Shown: positions 32,607 to 40,352, counted from the stretch's first letter. The stretch: DNA of 43,347 bases from Euzebyaceae bacterium (GCA_013698135.1 JACCVM010000056.1:1-43347), one strand, 5' to 3'. Numbers and translations: made by a program. The notes: generated from the letters alone by a model not told the origin.

Positions 32607-33731
32607 CTACGAAGCGGCCCGCCCGACCGCGCCGGTGGCGACGGGGACGACGTCAGCCACCTCATCACCCTGAAAGAAGCGTTCCAAGGCCTCCACGAGC
32701 GCCTCGGCCAGGCGGTCCTGACGGGCTGGGTGCAGCAGGCGCTGCTCGTCGGTCGGAGAGGTGATGAAACCGGGTTCGGTGACGATCGCGGGCATGCGGG
32801 TCTGGCGAAGGATGGACCAGCTCATGGGATGGACCCGGCAGTCAGGGACGCCGCCCGCCTGCAGGACCGCGTCCTGCACCAGATGAGCCAGGCGCAAGCC
32901 TCCCTCGGACAGAAAGCGCGGCACCCCGTAGTAGTAGGTCGCCGAACCCGACGCGACAGGCGCGTTCAGGGCGTTCAGGCCGATGGAGACCACGACCTCG
33001 ACCCCCTGCTCGTTCGCCAAGCGCGCTCGCTCGGTGCCGGCCGGGTTCGTTGCCGGACCCCGAGAGAGCACGGGTTGGGCCCCGCGTGCTGACAGCCGGG
33101 CGGCCAGCCGTGCGGCAAGCTGCCAGGCGATCTCGGCTTCGCTGACGCCTGAAGGTCCGATGGCACCGCAGTCACCTGGCCCATGGCTTGGATCGACCAG
33201 GATGCGTGTGCCCACCAATCCGCGCCTGTACATGGTGCGCAAGCGTTCGCGCTGGCGGGCCCGGACCCCAACGCCACCGGACTGATGCTCGCGGCGCACG
33301 CGACGCAGTGCCGCAACGGTGCGGGTTCCCGCTACCCCGTCGACGTCGACGCCGGCGTTGCGCTGGAACTCCTCGACCGCCGCCCGCGCCAGCGGACCGA
33401 ACACGCCATCCTCGGAACCGGCGTCGAAGCCGAGTTGATTCAGCCGATGCTGCAAGTCACGGACGTCATCGCCGCGCATCATGCGGCGTGAATGCCACAG
33501 CAAGCGGTCGCCGAGCGTCCATCCTGCCTCTACCAGCGACCGCCAGGTCTCGGGTCCGACGATGCCGTCGGCAGGCAGCCCCCGCTCCCGCTGGAAGCGG
33601 CGGACGGCCGCGAGGGTCTGGGGCCCGAAGTGCCCATCGGTCCCCACTCGTTCACCAAGTGCACGAGCGAGGCGCTGCTGCACGTCGAGCACGGCAGGCC
33701 CGGCATCACCGGTGCGGATGAGTCTGATCAC
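32607..33731 (-). CDS. cwlM: CwlM-like protein: two PG-binding domains plus degenerate amidase_3
   Basis: 374 aa from GTG 33731. Two peptidoglycan_binding_1 repeats (about 8-68 and 85-144: VLDVQQRLARALG, DGHFGPQTLAAVRRFQRERGLPADG; DLQHRLNQLG, DGVFGPLARAAVEEFQ), then an amidase_3 domain (about 175-350). Of the expected zinc set, H183 (DPSHGP), E198 (GVSEAE) and catalytic Glu319 (VTEPGF) are present, but the third ligand is lost: canonical SIHANA reads SIGLNA (Gly251). Mycobacterial CwlM (Rv3915), encoded at the same place, lacks hydrolase activity and, once phosphorylated by PknB, activates MurA. No signal peptide, consistent with a cytosolic regulator. TAGACT lies nine bases before the start. 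Confidence 0.9.
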   Translation of the reverse strand: MIRLIRTGDAGPAVLDVQQRLARALGERVGTDGHFGPQTLAAVRRFQRERGLPADGIVGPETWRSLVEAGWTLGDRLLWHSRRMMRGDDVRDLQHRLNQLGFDAGSEDGVFGPLARAAVEEFQRNAGVDVDGVAGTRTVAALRRVRREHQSGGVGVRARQRERLRTMYRRGLVGTRILVDPSHGPGDCGAIGPSGVSEAEIAWQLAARLAARLSARGAQPVLSRGPATNPAGTERARLANEQGVEVVVSIGLNALNAPVASGSATYYYGVPRFLSEGGLRLAHLVQDAVLQAGGVPDCRVHPMSWSILRQTRMPAIVTEPGFITSPTDEQRLLHPARQDRLAEALVEALERFFQGDEVADVVPVATGAVGRAAS

Positions 33732-33740
33732 GTGCGCCGG

Positions 33741-33746
33741 AGTCTA
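33741..33746 (-). promoter_or_regulatory. Leaderless-type -10 element of cwlM
   Basis: TAGACT on the minus strand, nine bases before the cwlM GTG, so a transcript would start within a few bases of the start codon. No Shine-Dalgarno sequence is visible. The same hexamer precedes the zinc-finger gene at 35505. Confidence 0.4.
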
Positions 33747-33846
33747 GGAGGTGCGGCGCCCACGACCCTGCCAAGTCCCAGAAAACGGACGTCTCCCGGC
33801 GTTGGTCGTGGGAACTATGCTGCGCTGCCGCCGGGCGCGAGCGACG

Positions 33847-34173
33847 TCAGGCGATGAACTCGTCGACCTCGGCCAGCAGCTGGCTCTTGCCGCGTGCACC
33901 GACGATCCGCTTCTTCTCGACGCCGTCGGCGAACACCAGCAGGGTCGGAATGGACATCACGCCGTACTTGCGGGTGGTGTCGGGGTTGTCGTCGACATTC
34001 AGCTTGAGCACCTTCAGGGCGCCCGCCTTCTCACCGGCGATCTCTTCCACGACGGGTCCGACCATGCGGCATGGGCCGCACCACTCCGCCCAGAAGTCCA
34101 CCAGGACGGGGGTGTCGGATTGCAGCACCTCGCTGTCCCACTGCTGGTCGCTGACGGTCTGGGCCTGGCTCAC
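33847..34173 (-). CDS. trxA: Thioredoxin
   Basis: 108 aa from GTG 34173 with AAGGAGG seven bases upstream. Full thioredoxin fold with the redox motif WCGPC (C32, C35), VDFWAEWC before it, VLKLNVDDNPDT, and the cis-proline segment SIPTLLVF. It reduces protein disulfides and is recharged by the TrxB encoded upstream on the same strand. It has its own SigR-like promoter, separated from trxB by a strong terminator. The cwlM gene follows 115 bases later. Confidence 0.97.
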   Translation of the reverse strand: MSQAQTVSDQQWDSEVLQSDTPVLVDFWAEWCGPCRMVGPVVEEIAGEKAGALKVLKLNVDDNPDTTRKYGVMSIPTLLVFADGVEKKRIVGARGKSQLLAEVDEFIA

Positions 34174-34208
34174 GGACGCCTCCTTGGTGCTCGGAACGGG
34201 CTCGGTAC

Positions 34209-34235
34209 AACGCTGCGACTCGGCTTCCGTATTCC
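34209..34235 (-). promoter_or_regulatory. trxA: SigR/SigH-type promoter of trxA
   Basis: GGAAT (34231-34235) and GTT (34209-34211) on the minus strand, 19 bases apart, the form GGAAT-N18/19-GTT used by thiol-stress ECF sigma factors (SigR of Streptomyces, SigH of Mycobacterium), whose known targets include trx genes. A start about 7 bases after GTT would give a leader near 27 bases, ending at the AAGGAGG site. A sister site lies before trxB. Confidence 0.7.
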
Positions 34236-34282
34236 CCGCGGCGAGCCTGTTCAGTCGGGTGCAAATGGAGGCGCCAAAAGGC

Positions 34283-34308
34283 GCGAGGGGCGCCGAAGCG
34301 CCCCTCGC
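34283..34308 (-). terminator. trxB terminator with UUCG tetraloop
   Basis: GCGAGGGGCGC, TTCG, GCGCCCCTCGC on the minus strand: eleven perfect base pairs closed by the extra-stable C(UUCG)G loop, followed by GCCTTTTGG. It lies 127 bases after the trxB stop and before the trxA promoter, separating the two units. Confidence 0.8.
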
Positions 34309-34310
34309 TC

Positions 34311-34343
34311 GCGGTTCGGATGACGGGGGGACAGCCGAACCGC
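34311..34343. repeat. Second inverted repeat in the trxB-trxA gap
   Basis: GCGGTTCGG (34311-34319) and CCGAACCGC (34335-34343), nine pairs with a 15-base G-rich loop. It sits immediately upstream of the UUCG terminator on the trxB transcript. It may be part of a tandem terminator or an operator; neither can be decided. Confidence 0.45.
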
Positions 34344-34435
34344 GGATCGTAACAGGGCAGGCCTACGCACGCTGACCCGCCGTTACGCTCAGCCTACAAC
34401 GTCAACACCCGCCGAGGTCAATATTGTGGCGCATG

Positions 34436-35377
34436 TCACCAGTTGTGGGCGTCGACCCCCAGCCACCGCTCGGCGTCGATGGCGGCTTTGCAGCCCATTC
34501 CGGCAGCGGTGACGGCCTGGCGATAGACGTGGTCGACGACATCGCCGGCGGCGAACACCCCCGCAACGCTGGTCGTCGTGGTCGGCTCACTCACCAGGAT
34601 GTACCCGGCATCGTCGAGGTCCAGCTGCCCGCGGAACAACTCGGTCGTCGGGTCGTGCCCGATGGCCACGAACAGGCCGTCGGTCCGCAGCAGACGTGTT
34701 GCGCCAGTACCCGTGTCGCGAAGCACGACGCTTTCAACCGTCGCATCGCCGTTGACGTCGACGACCGAGGCGTTCCAGGCGAACTCGATCTTGGGGTTGG
34801 CGAAAGCTCGGTCCTGCATGATCTTGGTCGCCCGCAGCTGGTCGCGCCGGTGCACGACGGTCACCTTGGTAGCGAACTTGGTCAGAAAGGTCGCCTCCTC
34901 GATGGCCGAGTCGCCACCGCCCACCACCACCAGCTCCCGATCGCGGAAGAAGAAGCCGTCACAGGTGGCACAGGATGAGACCCCACGACCGATCAGACGC
35001 TGCTCGTTGGGCAGTCCCAGCCAGCGCGCGGTCGCGCCCGTCGAGATAATGACGGTGCGGGCCCGGAAGTCCTCACCACCGACGGTGACGGTGAACGGCG
35101 ACCCCGAACGCAAGTCGACGGCATCGACGTCGGCCGTCACGATCTCGGTTCCGAAGCGCTCGGCTTGCTTGCGCATGTCGCTCATGAGCTCCGGACCCAT
35201 GCGCCCGTCGGGAAACCCCGGGTAGTTCTCGACCTCGGTGGTCAGCATCAGCTGTCCGCCAGCTGCCCTGCCCTCGAACATTAGCGGGTGCAGGTCGGCG
35301 CGAGCGGTGTACAGCGCCGCCGTGAGCCCGGCGGGGCCCGAGCCGATGATGCAAACGTCGCGGACGGTATCTGGCAT
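34436..35377 (-). CDS. trxB: Thioredoxin-disulfide reductase
   Basis: 313 aa from ATG 35377, preceded by GCAGGAGG. Low-Mr type: FAD Rossmann IIGSGPAGLTAALYTARA, redox pair CATC (C136, C139) within SSCATCDGFF, NADPH motif VVVGGGDSAIEEATFL, RR in VVHRRDQLRA, and GVFAAGDVVDHVYRQAVTAAGMGC closing the FAD domain. It uses NADPH to reduce TrxA. The gene has its own SigR-like promoter 30 bases upstream and a strong terminator downstream. Confidence 0.97.
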   Translation of the reverse strand: MPDTVRDVCIIGSGPAGLTAALYTARADLHPLMFEGRAAGGQLMLTTEVENYPGFPDGRMGPELMSDMRKQAERFGTEIVTADVDAVDLRSGSPFTVTVGGEDFRARTVIISTGATARWLGLPNEQRLIGRGVSSCATCDGFFFRDRELVVVGGGDSAIEEATFLTKFATKVTVVHRRDQLRATKIMQDRAFANPKIEFAWNASVVDVNGDATVESVVLRDTGTGATRLLRTDGLFVAIGHDPTTELFRGQLDLDDAGYILVSEPTTTTSVAGVFAAGDVVDHVYRQAVTAAGMGCKAAIDAERWLGVDAHNW

Positions 35378-35406
35378 GTCGCCTCCTGCGGGGGTCTACC
35401 AAGGCG

Positions 35407-35432
35407 AACGGCACCCTACGACGGGATATTCC
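35407..35432 (-). promoter_or_regulatory. trxB: SigR/SigH-type promoter of trxB
   Basis: GGAAT (35428-35432) and GTT (35407-35409) on the minus strand with exactly 18 bases between, an exact match to GGAAT-N18-GTT. It ends 29 bases before the trxB ATG, leaving a leader just long enough for the GCAGGAGG site. Confidence 0.75.
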
Positions 35433-35492
35433 AAGAGGCCGCTTGAGCAGGGGTGATGGCCGAGGGCGGGCCGCGCGCACCGCCGGCGACCG

Positions 35493-35498
35493 TAGACT
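35493..35498 (+). promoter_or_regulatory. Leaderless-type -10 of the zinc-finger gene
   Basis: TAGACT ends six bases before the GTG at 35505. Such spacing places transcription start on the start codon. No ribosome site is seen between them. Confidence 0.45.
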
Positions 35499-35504
35499 AG
35501 CCGG

Positions 35505-35987
35505 GTGGAGCAGACGATCCCACGTTGCGTGAACCATCCCGACGCAGAGACGCGCCTGTCGTGCTCGAACTGCGGTGATCCGATCTGTGTGCGGTGCATG
35601 CGCCAGTCGGCGGTCGGTCAGAAGTGTCCGCGGTGCGCCCGCCAACCTCCAGGTGCGCGCGCCCTCGGCAAGCCGGTCCACTACGTCAAGGCCGTCGGCG
35701 GCGGGCTGGCGGTCGCCCTGGCAGGCGGAGTGGCACTGTGGTTCGCCCTGGCCGCGCTGCCCTTCGGCGGCATCATCCTGCCCGGCTTGCTGGGCTACGG
35801 TGTCGGCCGGACCGTCGCCTGGGGATCGGCGGGGCAGCGCCAGGCTCCGTTCCCCGCGATCGCGGTGACGCTGGCGGTGGTCGGGGCGCTGGTCGGCATC
35901 GGTGGTCCCTTGGCCCTGCGCGGCCCCTTCTCGCTGCTGGGGATCGCCGCCGCCGGGTATTTCGCCCACCGAGGGCTGCACAGCTGA
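35505..35987 (+). CDS. B-box-type zinc-finger membrane protein
   Basis: 160 aa from GTG 35505. N-terminal double zinc-binding motif (about 8-45): CVNHPDAETRLSCSNCGDPICVRCM then VGQKCPRCA, the B-box/rhomboid-like pattern found in actinobacterial proteins. Then four hydrophobic segments (AVGGGLAVALAGGVALWFALAA, GIILPGLLGYGVGR, AIAVTLAVVGALVGI, LLGIAAAGYFA). A soluble zinc module on a membrane domain without rhomboid catalytic residues. Function unknown. Divergent from trxB, and the zinc/thiol module beside thioredoxin reductase may be a coincidence of place. Confidence 0.75.
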   Translation: MEQTIPRCVNHPDAETRLSCSNCGDPICVRCMRQSAVGQKCPRCARQPPGARALGKPVHYVKAVGGGLAVALAGGVALWFALAALPFGGIILPGLLGYGVGRTVAWGSAGQRQAPFPAIAVTLAVVGALVGIGGPLALRGPFSLLGIAAAGYFAHRGLHS

Positions 35988-36007
35988 CTCTTTGGCGCGC
36001 TTGGGGC

Positions 36008-36958
36008 CTACAGGCGCAAACTCAACGCGGTCGAGCAGTCCCCGGCCCGCACAATCTCCACCTGGATGCGATCCAGCTCCCGCGCGCCGTCGCTGGCAGT
36101 GACGAGCACGTACGCCAGGGCCGGCTCACCCCGGTACACGACGGTCTCCACCCGGGCTGGAACCACCGGCGTCGCGCTGTCGCGCCGCAGCGCCGCCAGG
36201 CATTCGGCCGGCGCTAGCGCATCGCTCAGCGGCGACGATCGGCGCAGGAAGGCCGCGGCGCTGTCGGCCGCCGCGCGCGCTTGCGGCAGTGGTGCTGCCA
36301 GCAGGCGTTCGGCCTCGACCAACGCGCGATAGCGGGCCCGGACCGCCGCCTCGTCGGCCAGGACGACCTCGCGGTCCAACACCACCGGCCGGCCGGTCCG
36401 GCTGGGCGCGCCCTGCGCGGCGGGCTGGTCGCCAGCCTCGGTGGACTCACCTGTTACGGCGTCCTCAGCGGATCCCCCGCCCTGCCCGGCGACTCGGCCG
36501 GCCGCTTCCTCGCCGGCGCCTCCGGCGCTGGAACCGCCACCACCCACCATGAAGCCCAGCTCCTGCACGGCCAATCCCGAGACCAAGGCCACGGCAGCCA
36601 CGGCTGCCGCCACGGTGCCACCCAGCACCCAGCGACGCTGCCTTGCCGCTCGCCGCCCCCGGATCTGATCCAGGTCAGTGACAGGGGCGGCGGCCAGCGG
36701 CGCGCCGCCGTCACCACGTACCGGATCATCGCCGCGTTCGGCGAGCAGGCGCTGGGTCAGCCGCGCGTCGAAGCCCGACGGTGGGGTCGCGCGGTCGAGG
36801 TTCCCTAGCGCGACCAGCATCGCGGCCATCTGGTCCAGGCGTCCGGCGAGTTCGGGGTCGCCGGGAAGCCGGGCCTCCAATGCCGCCGCCTCGTCGTCGG
36901 GTAGGTCGTCGGCGAGGTAGGCGGACAGGACGTCGTCGGGCACGGCTCGCGAATTCAT
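36008..36958 (-). CDS. Membrane-anchored anti-sigma factor
   Basis: 316 aa; its ATG overlaps the sigma stop (ATGA). N-terminal cytosolic helical anti-sigma domain (about 1-75; DDVLSAYLADDLPDDEAAALEARL) without the HxxxCxxC zinc motif, then an Arg-rich stretch, one membrane span (about 109-131: WVLGGTVAAAVAAVALVSGLA), a Gly/Ser/Asp-rich linker and a C-terminal external domain with repeated Ala-rich helices and Val-rich strands. The overlap, topology and location identify it as the partner of the ECF factor; the lack of the zinc site means it is not a thiol-sensing (ZAS) type. The sigma-anti-sigma pair matches SigM-RsmA by position. Confidence 0.85.
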   Translation of the reverse strand: MNSRAVPDDVLSAYLADDLPDDEAAALEARLPGDPELAGRLDQMAAMLVALGNLDRATPPSGFDARLTQRLLAERGDDPVRGDGGAPLAAAPVTDLDQIRGRRAARQRRWVLGGTVAAAVAAVALVSGLAVQELGFMVGGGGSSAGGAGEEAAGRVAGQGGGSAEDAVTGESTEAGDQPAAQGAPSRTGRPVVLDREVVLADEAAVRARYRALVEAERLLAAPLPQARAAADSAAAFLRRSSPLSDALAPAECLAALRRDSATPVVPARVETVVYRGEPALAYVLVTASDGARELDRIQVEIVRAGDCSTALSLRL

Positions 36959-37557
36959 GGCTGCACCGTTGGAGGTGCGATGGCGTCGGTTGGTTCCGCC
37001 GCGGGATCACCCTCGAGGTCTCGCAAATGGGTCAAGGCACCCGCGAGGCGGGCGTGACCGCGGTGGATGCGCGACTTGACCGTCCCCACCGCAACGCCAA
37101 GACGGTCGGCGATGTCGGCATAGGGCAGGCCTGTAACGTCGTGCAGGATCACGGCGTCGCGCTGTTCTGGCTCGAGGGACTGCAGGGCGGTCCGCAGCTC
37201 GAGGCGCAGCTCGCGGTTGGCCAAGACGTCGTCGGGATCGGCCAGGTCGGCCAGCTGCGCCACGTCGGTGCCGGCATTGCGGGGGCGCCGTGCTCGCTTG
37301 CGGGCAATGTCGTTGCAGGCGTTGGTGGCCACCCGGTACAGCCAGGTCGAGAACGCCGAGGCCCCGTTGAAGGTGGAAGCTCGGCGCAGCACCGCGACGA
37401 AGGTTTCCTGTGCGGCGTCCTCGGCGTCGGCGGCATTGCCGAAGTAGCGCAGGCAGATGCCGTAGACCCGCCTGGAGTGGCGACGCACCAGCTCGTCGAA
37501 GGCGCCGCCGTCACCATTGACAAAGGCCGCGACGAGCGCCTCGTCGCTGGCCGCCAC
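36955..37557 (-). CDS. ECF RNA polymerase sigma factor, SigM-like
   Basis: 200 aa from GTG 37557, two bases after the kinase stop. Region 2 (about 10-85): AFDELVRRHSRRVYGICLRYFGN, DAEDAAQETFVAVLRR and FSTWLYRVATNACND. Region 4 (about 125-175): LEPEQRDAVILHDVTGLPYADIADRLG, then VGTVKSRIHRGHARL, the helix-turn-helix. A short Pro-rich tail follows. Located as mycobacterial sigM between an envelope kinase-like gene and trxB. Its promoter target is unknown; the SigR-type sites at the trx genes need not be its own. Confidence 0.93.
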   Translation of the reverse strand: MAASDEALVAAFVNGDGGAFDELVRRHSRRVYGICLRYFGNAADAEDAAQETFVAVLRRASTFNGASAFSTWLYRVATNACNDIARKRARRPRNAGTDVAQLADLADPDDVLANRELRLELRTALQSLEPEQRDAVILHDVTGLPYADIADRLGVAVGTVKSRIHRGHARLAGALTHLRDLEGDPAAEPTDAIAPPTVQP

Positions 37558-37559
37558 CG

Positions 37560-39281
37560 CTACCCCGGTGAACCCAAAACGGCAACGTCCGAAAGCGCGG
37601 CCCGGTACCCTCCGGTCTGCTGCGGCAGCGGCGCGCTGATCAGCACCAGGACGTAGCGGCCCTCGACGGGCTCGTCGCCCGTCACCCTGCTGCGGGCACC
37701 CGCGCCGGACACCGAGCTCAGTTTGGCGCCGTGGAAAGGCAGGGAGATCGGCTCGGCGGCGACGCGGACCTCATAGTTCAAGCCTGCGCTCTCGGCGACC
37801 ATTCGGACGCCGGTCACCGCCTGTGGCTGTCCAAGGTCGAGCACGAAACCGACGCCCTGCTTGGTCAGACCACCGAAGTCGGCGCTGTTATAGGTCTCGG
37901 TCTGCCAGGTCGTCGCCCGGTCGTCGTCGAGTAACGCCGGCAACTGCTCGTCGTTCTCGGTGCCGTCGCCCTGCGGATCGAACGCGGTGACGGCGGTGAT
38001 CGCATACGGCCGTCCGGCGGGTTGGTCGGCGGGGATCCCGCCCGCGCCGGCGCCGGGATCACTACCGTCGGAGGCGGGCGTCACACCGTTGCCGTTGAGG
38101 AGCGCGAAGCCGATCAGCGTGCCGGCCACCAGCACCAGCAGCGCCGCGGGCAACAGCCAGCGAACGGTCTGCGGCGGCGGGCTGCTGCCGGCCGGCGAGG
38201 GGGTGGATGCGGGTGCGGGCGCACGGCTGCGCTGTGGTCGAGCGGTGGGCAACGGCGACACGGGAGCATCGCTGAGCGCACCGGAAAGGACGGAGTCCGG
38301 GGCCGGTCGCCGCAGTGACACGGTCCGGTCACGGTGCCCGTTGCCAGCGGCGCTGGCGGCCAGGGCCGCGGTCGAGGCGGTGTCGGCATTGGCGAATGCG
38401 GCCAGCGCGTCGGCCAGATCGCCCGTCGTCGGATAACGGTCGCCGGGCGCGAGCGACATCGCGCGCATGACAATGGCGTCCAGGCCGCGCGGCAGGTCGG
38501 GGCAGGCGCGGCGCAGCGGCAGGGGCTGGGTGTCCAGGCGCTGCGCCGCCGTCGCGACGGCCGATTCGGCCTTGAACGGCTGGCGTCCGGTCAGTGCCTC
38601 GTACAACATGCAGCCGAGCCCGTACTGGTCGGCACGGCCGTCGATCGGCGCATCGCCGGTGATCTGCTCGGGCGCGACGTAGGCGGCTGTGCCCAGTACC
38701 GTGCCGGTCTTGGTCAGATCACCTTCGTTCTCGTCGGCCTTGGCGATGCCGAAGTCGGCGACCTTCACTGACCCGTCGTCACCGATCAGGATGTTGGCTG
38801 GCTTGACGTCGCGGTGCACGAGGCCGCGCCGGTGGGCGTAGTCAAGGGCTCTGGCCACCTTCTCGCCGATGGACGCCGCCCGGGCGGAATCCAGCCGGCC
38901 GTGCTCGGCGATCACGTCTCTGAGGGTGGAGCCGTCGACGAACTCCATGACCAGGTAGACCTGGTCACCGTCGCTGCCTGTGTCATACAGGCCGACGACA
39001 TGCGGGTGGGTCAGCTTGGCGGCGGAGATCGCCTCGCGGCGGAAGCGCTCGCGGAAGCCGTCGTCGGCGGCCAAGTGGTCGTGCAGCACCTTGACGGCCA
39101 CCGTGCGATCCAGGATCTGGTCGTGCGCCTTCCAGACAACGGCCATGCCCCCGCCGGCGATGCGCTCGGCGAGCAGGTAGCGACCGCCAAGGGCAACATC
39201 CAGGGCGTGCCGAACCGTCGCCCCCGCCACACGGCGGCTGCCGCCCCCCAGGGTCCCGGTCTGGTCGGCGGGCTCGGTCAT
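37560..39281 (-). CDS. Transmembrane Ser/Thr kinase with discoidin-like external domain
   Basis: 573 aa from ATG 39281 (GAAGG ribosome site); an ATG at 39401 is in frame but its extra 40 residues have no pattern. Kinase domain (about 33-295) is intact: Gly loop ERIAGGGMAVV, K64, HRDVKPANIL (D158, N163), DFG (177-179), APEQ. A Ser/Pro/Ala-rich linker, one span (about 374-395), then an external domain (about 425-571; ALLDDDRATTWQTETYNS, VGFVLDLGQPQAVTGVRM, VLVLISAPLPQ) typical of F5/8-type carbohydrate-binding folds. Mycobacterial MviN (Rv3910) carries a pseudokinase and a similar domain after MurJ at this spot; here MurJ is absent and the kinase looks active. TACACT (39330-39335) may be its -10. 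Confidence 0.9.
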   Translation of the reverse strand: MTEPADQTGTLGGGSRRVAGATVRHALDVALGGRYLLAERIAGGGMAVVWKAHDQILDRTVAVKVLHDHLAADDGFRERFRREAISAAKLTHPHVVGLYDTGSDGDQVYLVMEFVDGSTLRDVIAEHGRLDSARAASIGEKVARALDYAHRRGLVHRDVKPANILIGDDGSVKVADFGIAKADENEGDLTKTGTVLGTAAYVAPEQITGDAPIDGRADQYGLGCMLYEALTGRQPFKAESAVATAAQRLDTQPLPLRRACPDLPRGLDAIVMRAMSLAPGDRYPTTGDLADALAAFANADTASTAALAASAAGNGHRDRTVSLRRPAPDSVLSGALSDAPVSPLPTARPQRSRAPAPASTPSPAGSSPPPQTVRWLLPAALLVLVAGTLIGFALLNGNGVTPASDGSDPGAGAGGIPADQPAGRPYAITAVTAFDPQGDGTENDEQLPALLDDDRATTWQTETYNSADFGGLTKQGVGFVLDLGQPQAVTGVRMVAESAGLNYEVRVAAEPISLPFHGAKLSSVSGAGARSRVTGDEPVEGRYVLVLISAPLPQQTGGYRAALSDVAVLGSPG

Positions 39282-39405
39282 CGCAACCCGCCCTTCTGGT
39301 CGCCGATCTGTTCGCACAGGCCTACGGCGAGTGTAGTGCAGCGCGGTGTCGTCGTTGTCGTGCTGGTCCGGCGCTTGCGGGGCCAGGGGGGAGAGGGCCA
39401 TGGCG

Positions 39406-39786
39406 CTACCGCTGCAACGGCAGGTGGTGGGTGGCGACCGAGGTGACCAGGTGCCGCAGCGGTCCGACCTCGTCGAGCAGCCGCACGGAGGCTTGCCGGT
39501 GCAGGGTCACGCCGAGCCCGCTGTCGTCCACGACGACCTCTTCGACCACGGCGCCTGCCAGCGTCTGAGCCTGCAAGGTGATGCTCCTTTTCATGGCGGC
39601 CCGTGACCGCGTCTGCTGCCAGACGGCACGGCCCTGGGAGGCGGCGTCCGCGGCGGTTTCGTCGAGTTGGATGGCATTGACCACCAGCGCACCGGTGTCG
39701 AGCAGCGCGACGCCGATCACCGCCAGGACGGTGGCGGTCGCCAGCCATCTGGCCAGCGCACCGACGGCCCTGCTGTCGTGCCGCAC
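39406..39786 (-). CDS. Small TadE-like single-span membrane protein
   Basis: 126 aa from GTG 39786 with AGGAGG six bases upstream. N-terminal membrane segment (about 13-33: WLATATVLAVIGVALLDTGAL) followed at once by LDETAADAASQGRAVW, a layout seen in TadE/TadG-like pseudopilins. The rest forms predicted helix-strand structure with VVVDDSGLGVTLHRQA. No cysteines. TadE-like membership is by pattern only. It occupies the stretch that in mycobacteria holds MurJ and the preceding DUF6049 gene. Confidence 0.5.
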   Translation of the reverse strand: MRHDSRAVGALARWLATATVLAVIGVALLDTGALVVNAIQLDETAADAASQGRAVWQQTRSRAAMKRSITLQAQTLAGAVVEEVVVDDSGLGVTLHRQASVRLLDEVGPLRHLVTSVATHHLPLQR

Positions 39787-39848
39787 GCCGTCCTCCTGTC
39801 GATGGTGCTCGCGCAGGGTCGGCGGATCGGCGAACGAGGCGGCGAGCC

Positions 39849-40346
39849 CTACGTAGCCGCGGGCGGTCGCGTCTGCGATGAGCGGCCGGCGGGGTCTACA
39901 CCTACTGCATCGGCAGCGGGTTCGGCGGCCTTGACCAGTCGGCGTTCATTGGCGTGGGTCAGGCGCAGGCAGGCCTCGTCCAGCGGCAGCCACGCCACCT
40001 CTTCGGCCTCGTCGTCATGCAGGTGAGTGTCCCCGCCCTTGAACGCCAACAGGAAGTAGTGCACGTACTTGTGGTAGCGGACCGCGTCGGGTTTCCACAC
40101 GAACCAGTAGTCGACGACGCCCAGCTTGGCGACGATTGCCGAGTCCAGCCCGGTCTCCTCGCGGACCTCCCGCACGGCCGCGGCCTCAAGATCCTCGCCG
40201 GCTTCCAACCCGCCCTTTGGCAGCGTCCACTGCAGCTGACCCGCGGTATTCCGCCGTGAGATCAGCACGACCCAGCGACCGTCGTGGCGATCTTGGAACA
40301 CCAAGCCGCCGGACGAGACGGCCTGCCGGGTTGGGTAGCGGGCCAT
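39849..40346 (-). CDS. NUDIX hydrolase
   Basis: 165 aa from ATG 40346. Complete Nudix box (about 46-68): GGLEAGEDLEAAAVREVREETGL, with the REUxEExG metal-binding core, plus ISRRNTAGQLQWTLPKG before it and EEVAWLPLDEA after it. Hydrolyses a nucleoside diphosphate linked to another group; substrate not predictable. Next to the CCA gene it corresponds to mycobacterial mutT4 (Rv3908). TAGGAT six bases before the ATG suggests leaderless transcription. Confidence 0.92.
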   Translation of the reverse strand: MARYPTRQAVSSGGLVFQDRHDGRWVVLISRRNTAGQLQWTLPKGGLEAGEDLEAAAVREVREETGLDSAIVAKLGVVDYWFVWKPDAVRYHKYVHYFLLAFKGGDTHLHDDEAEEVAWLPLDEACLRLTHANERRLVKAAEPAADAVGVDPAGRSSQTRPPAAT

Positions 40347-40352
40347 GGCCGC

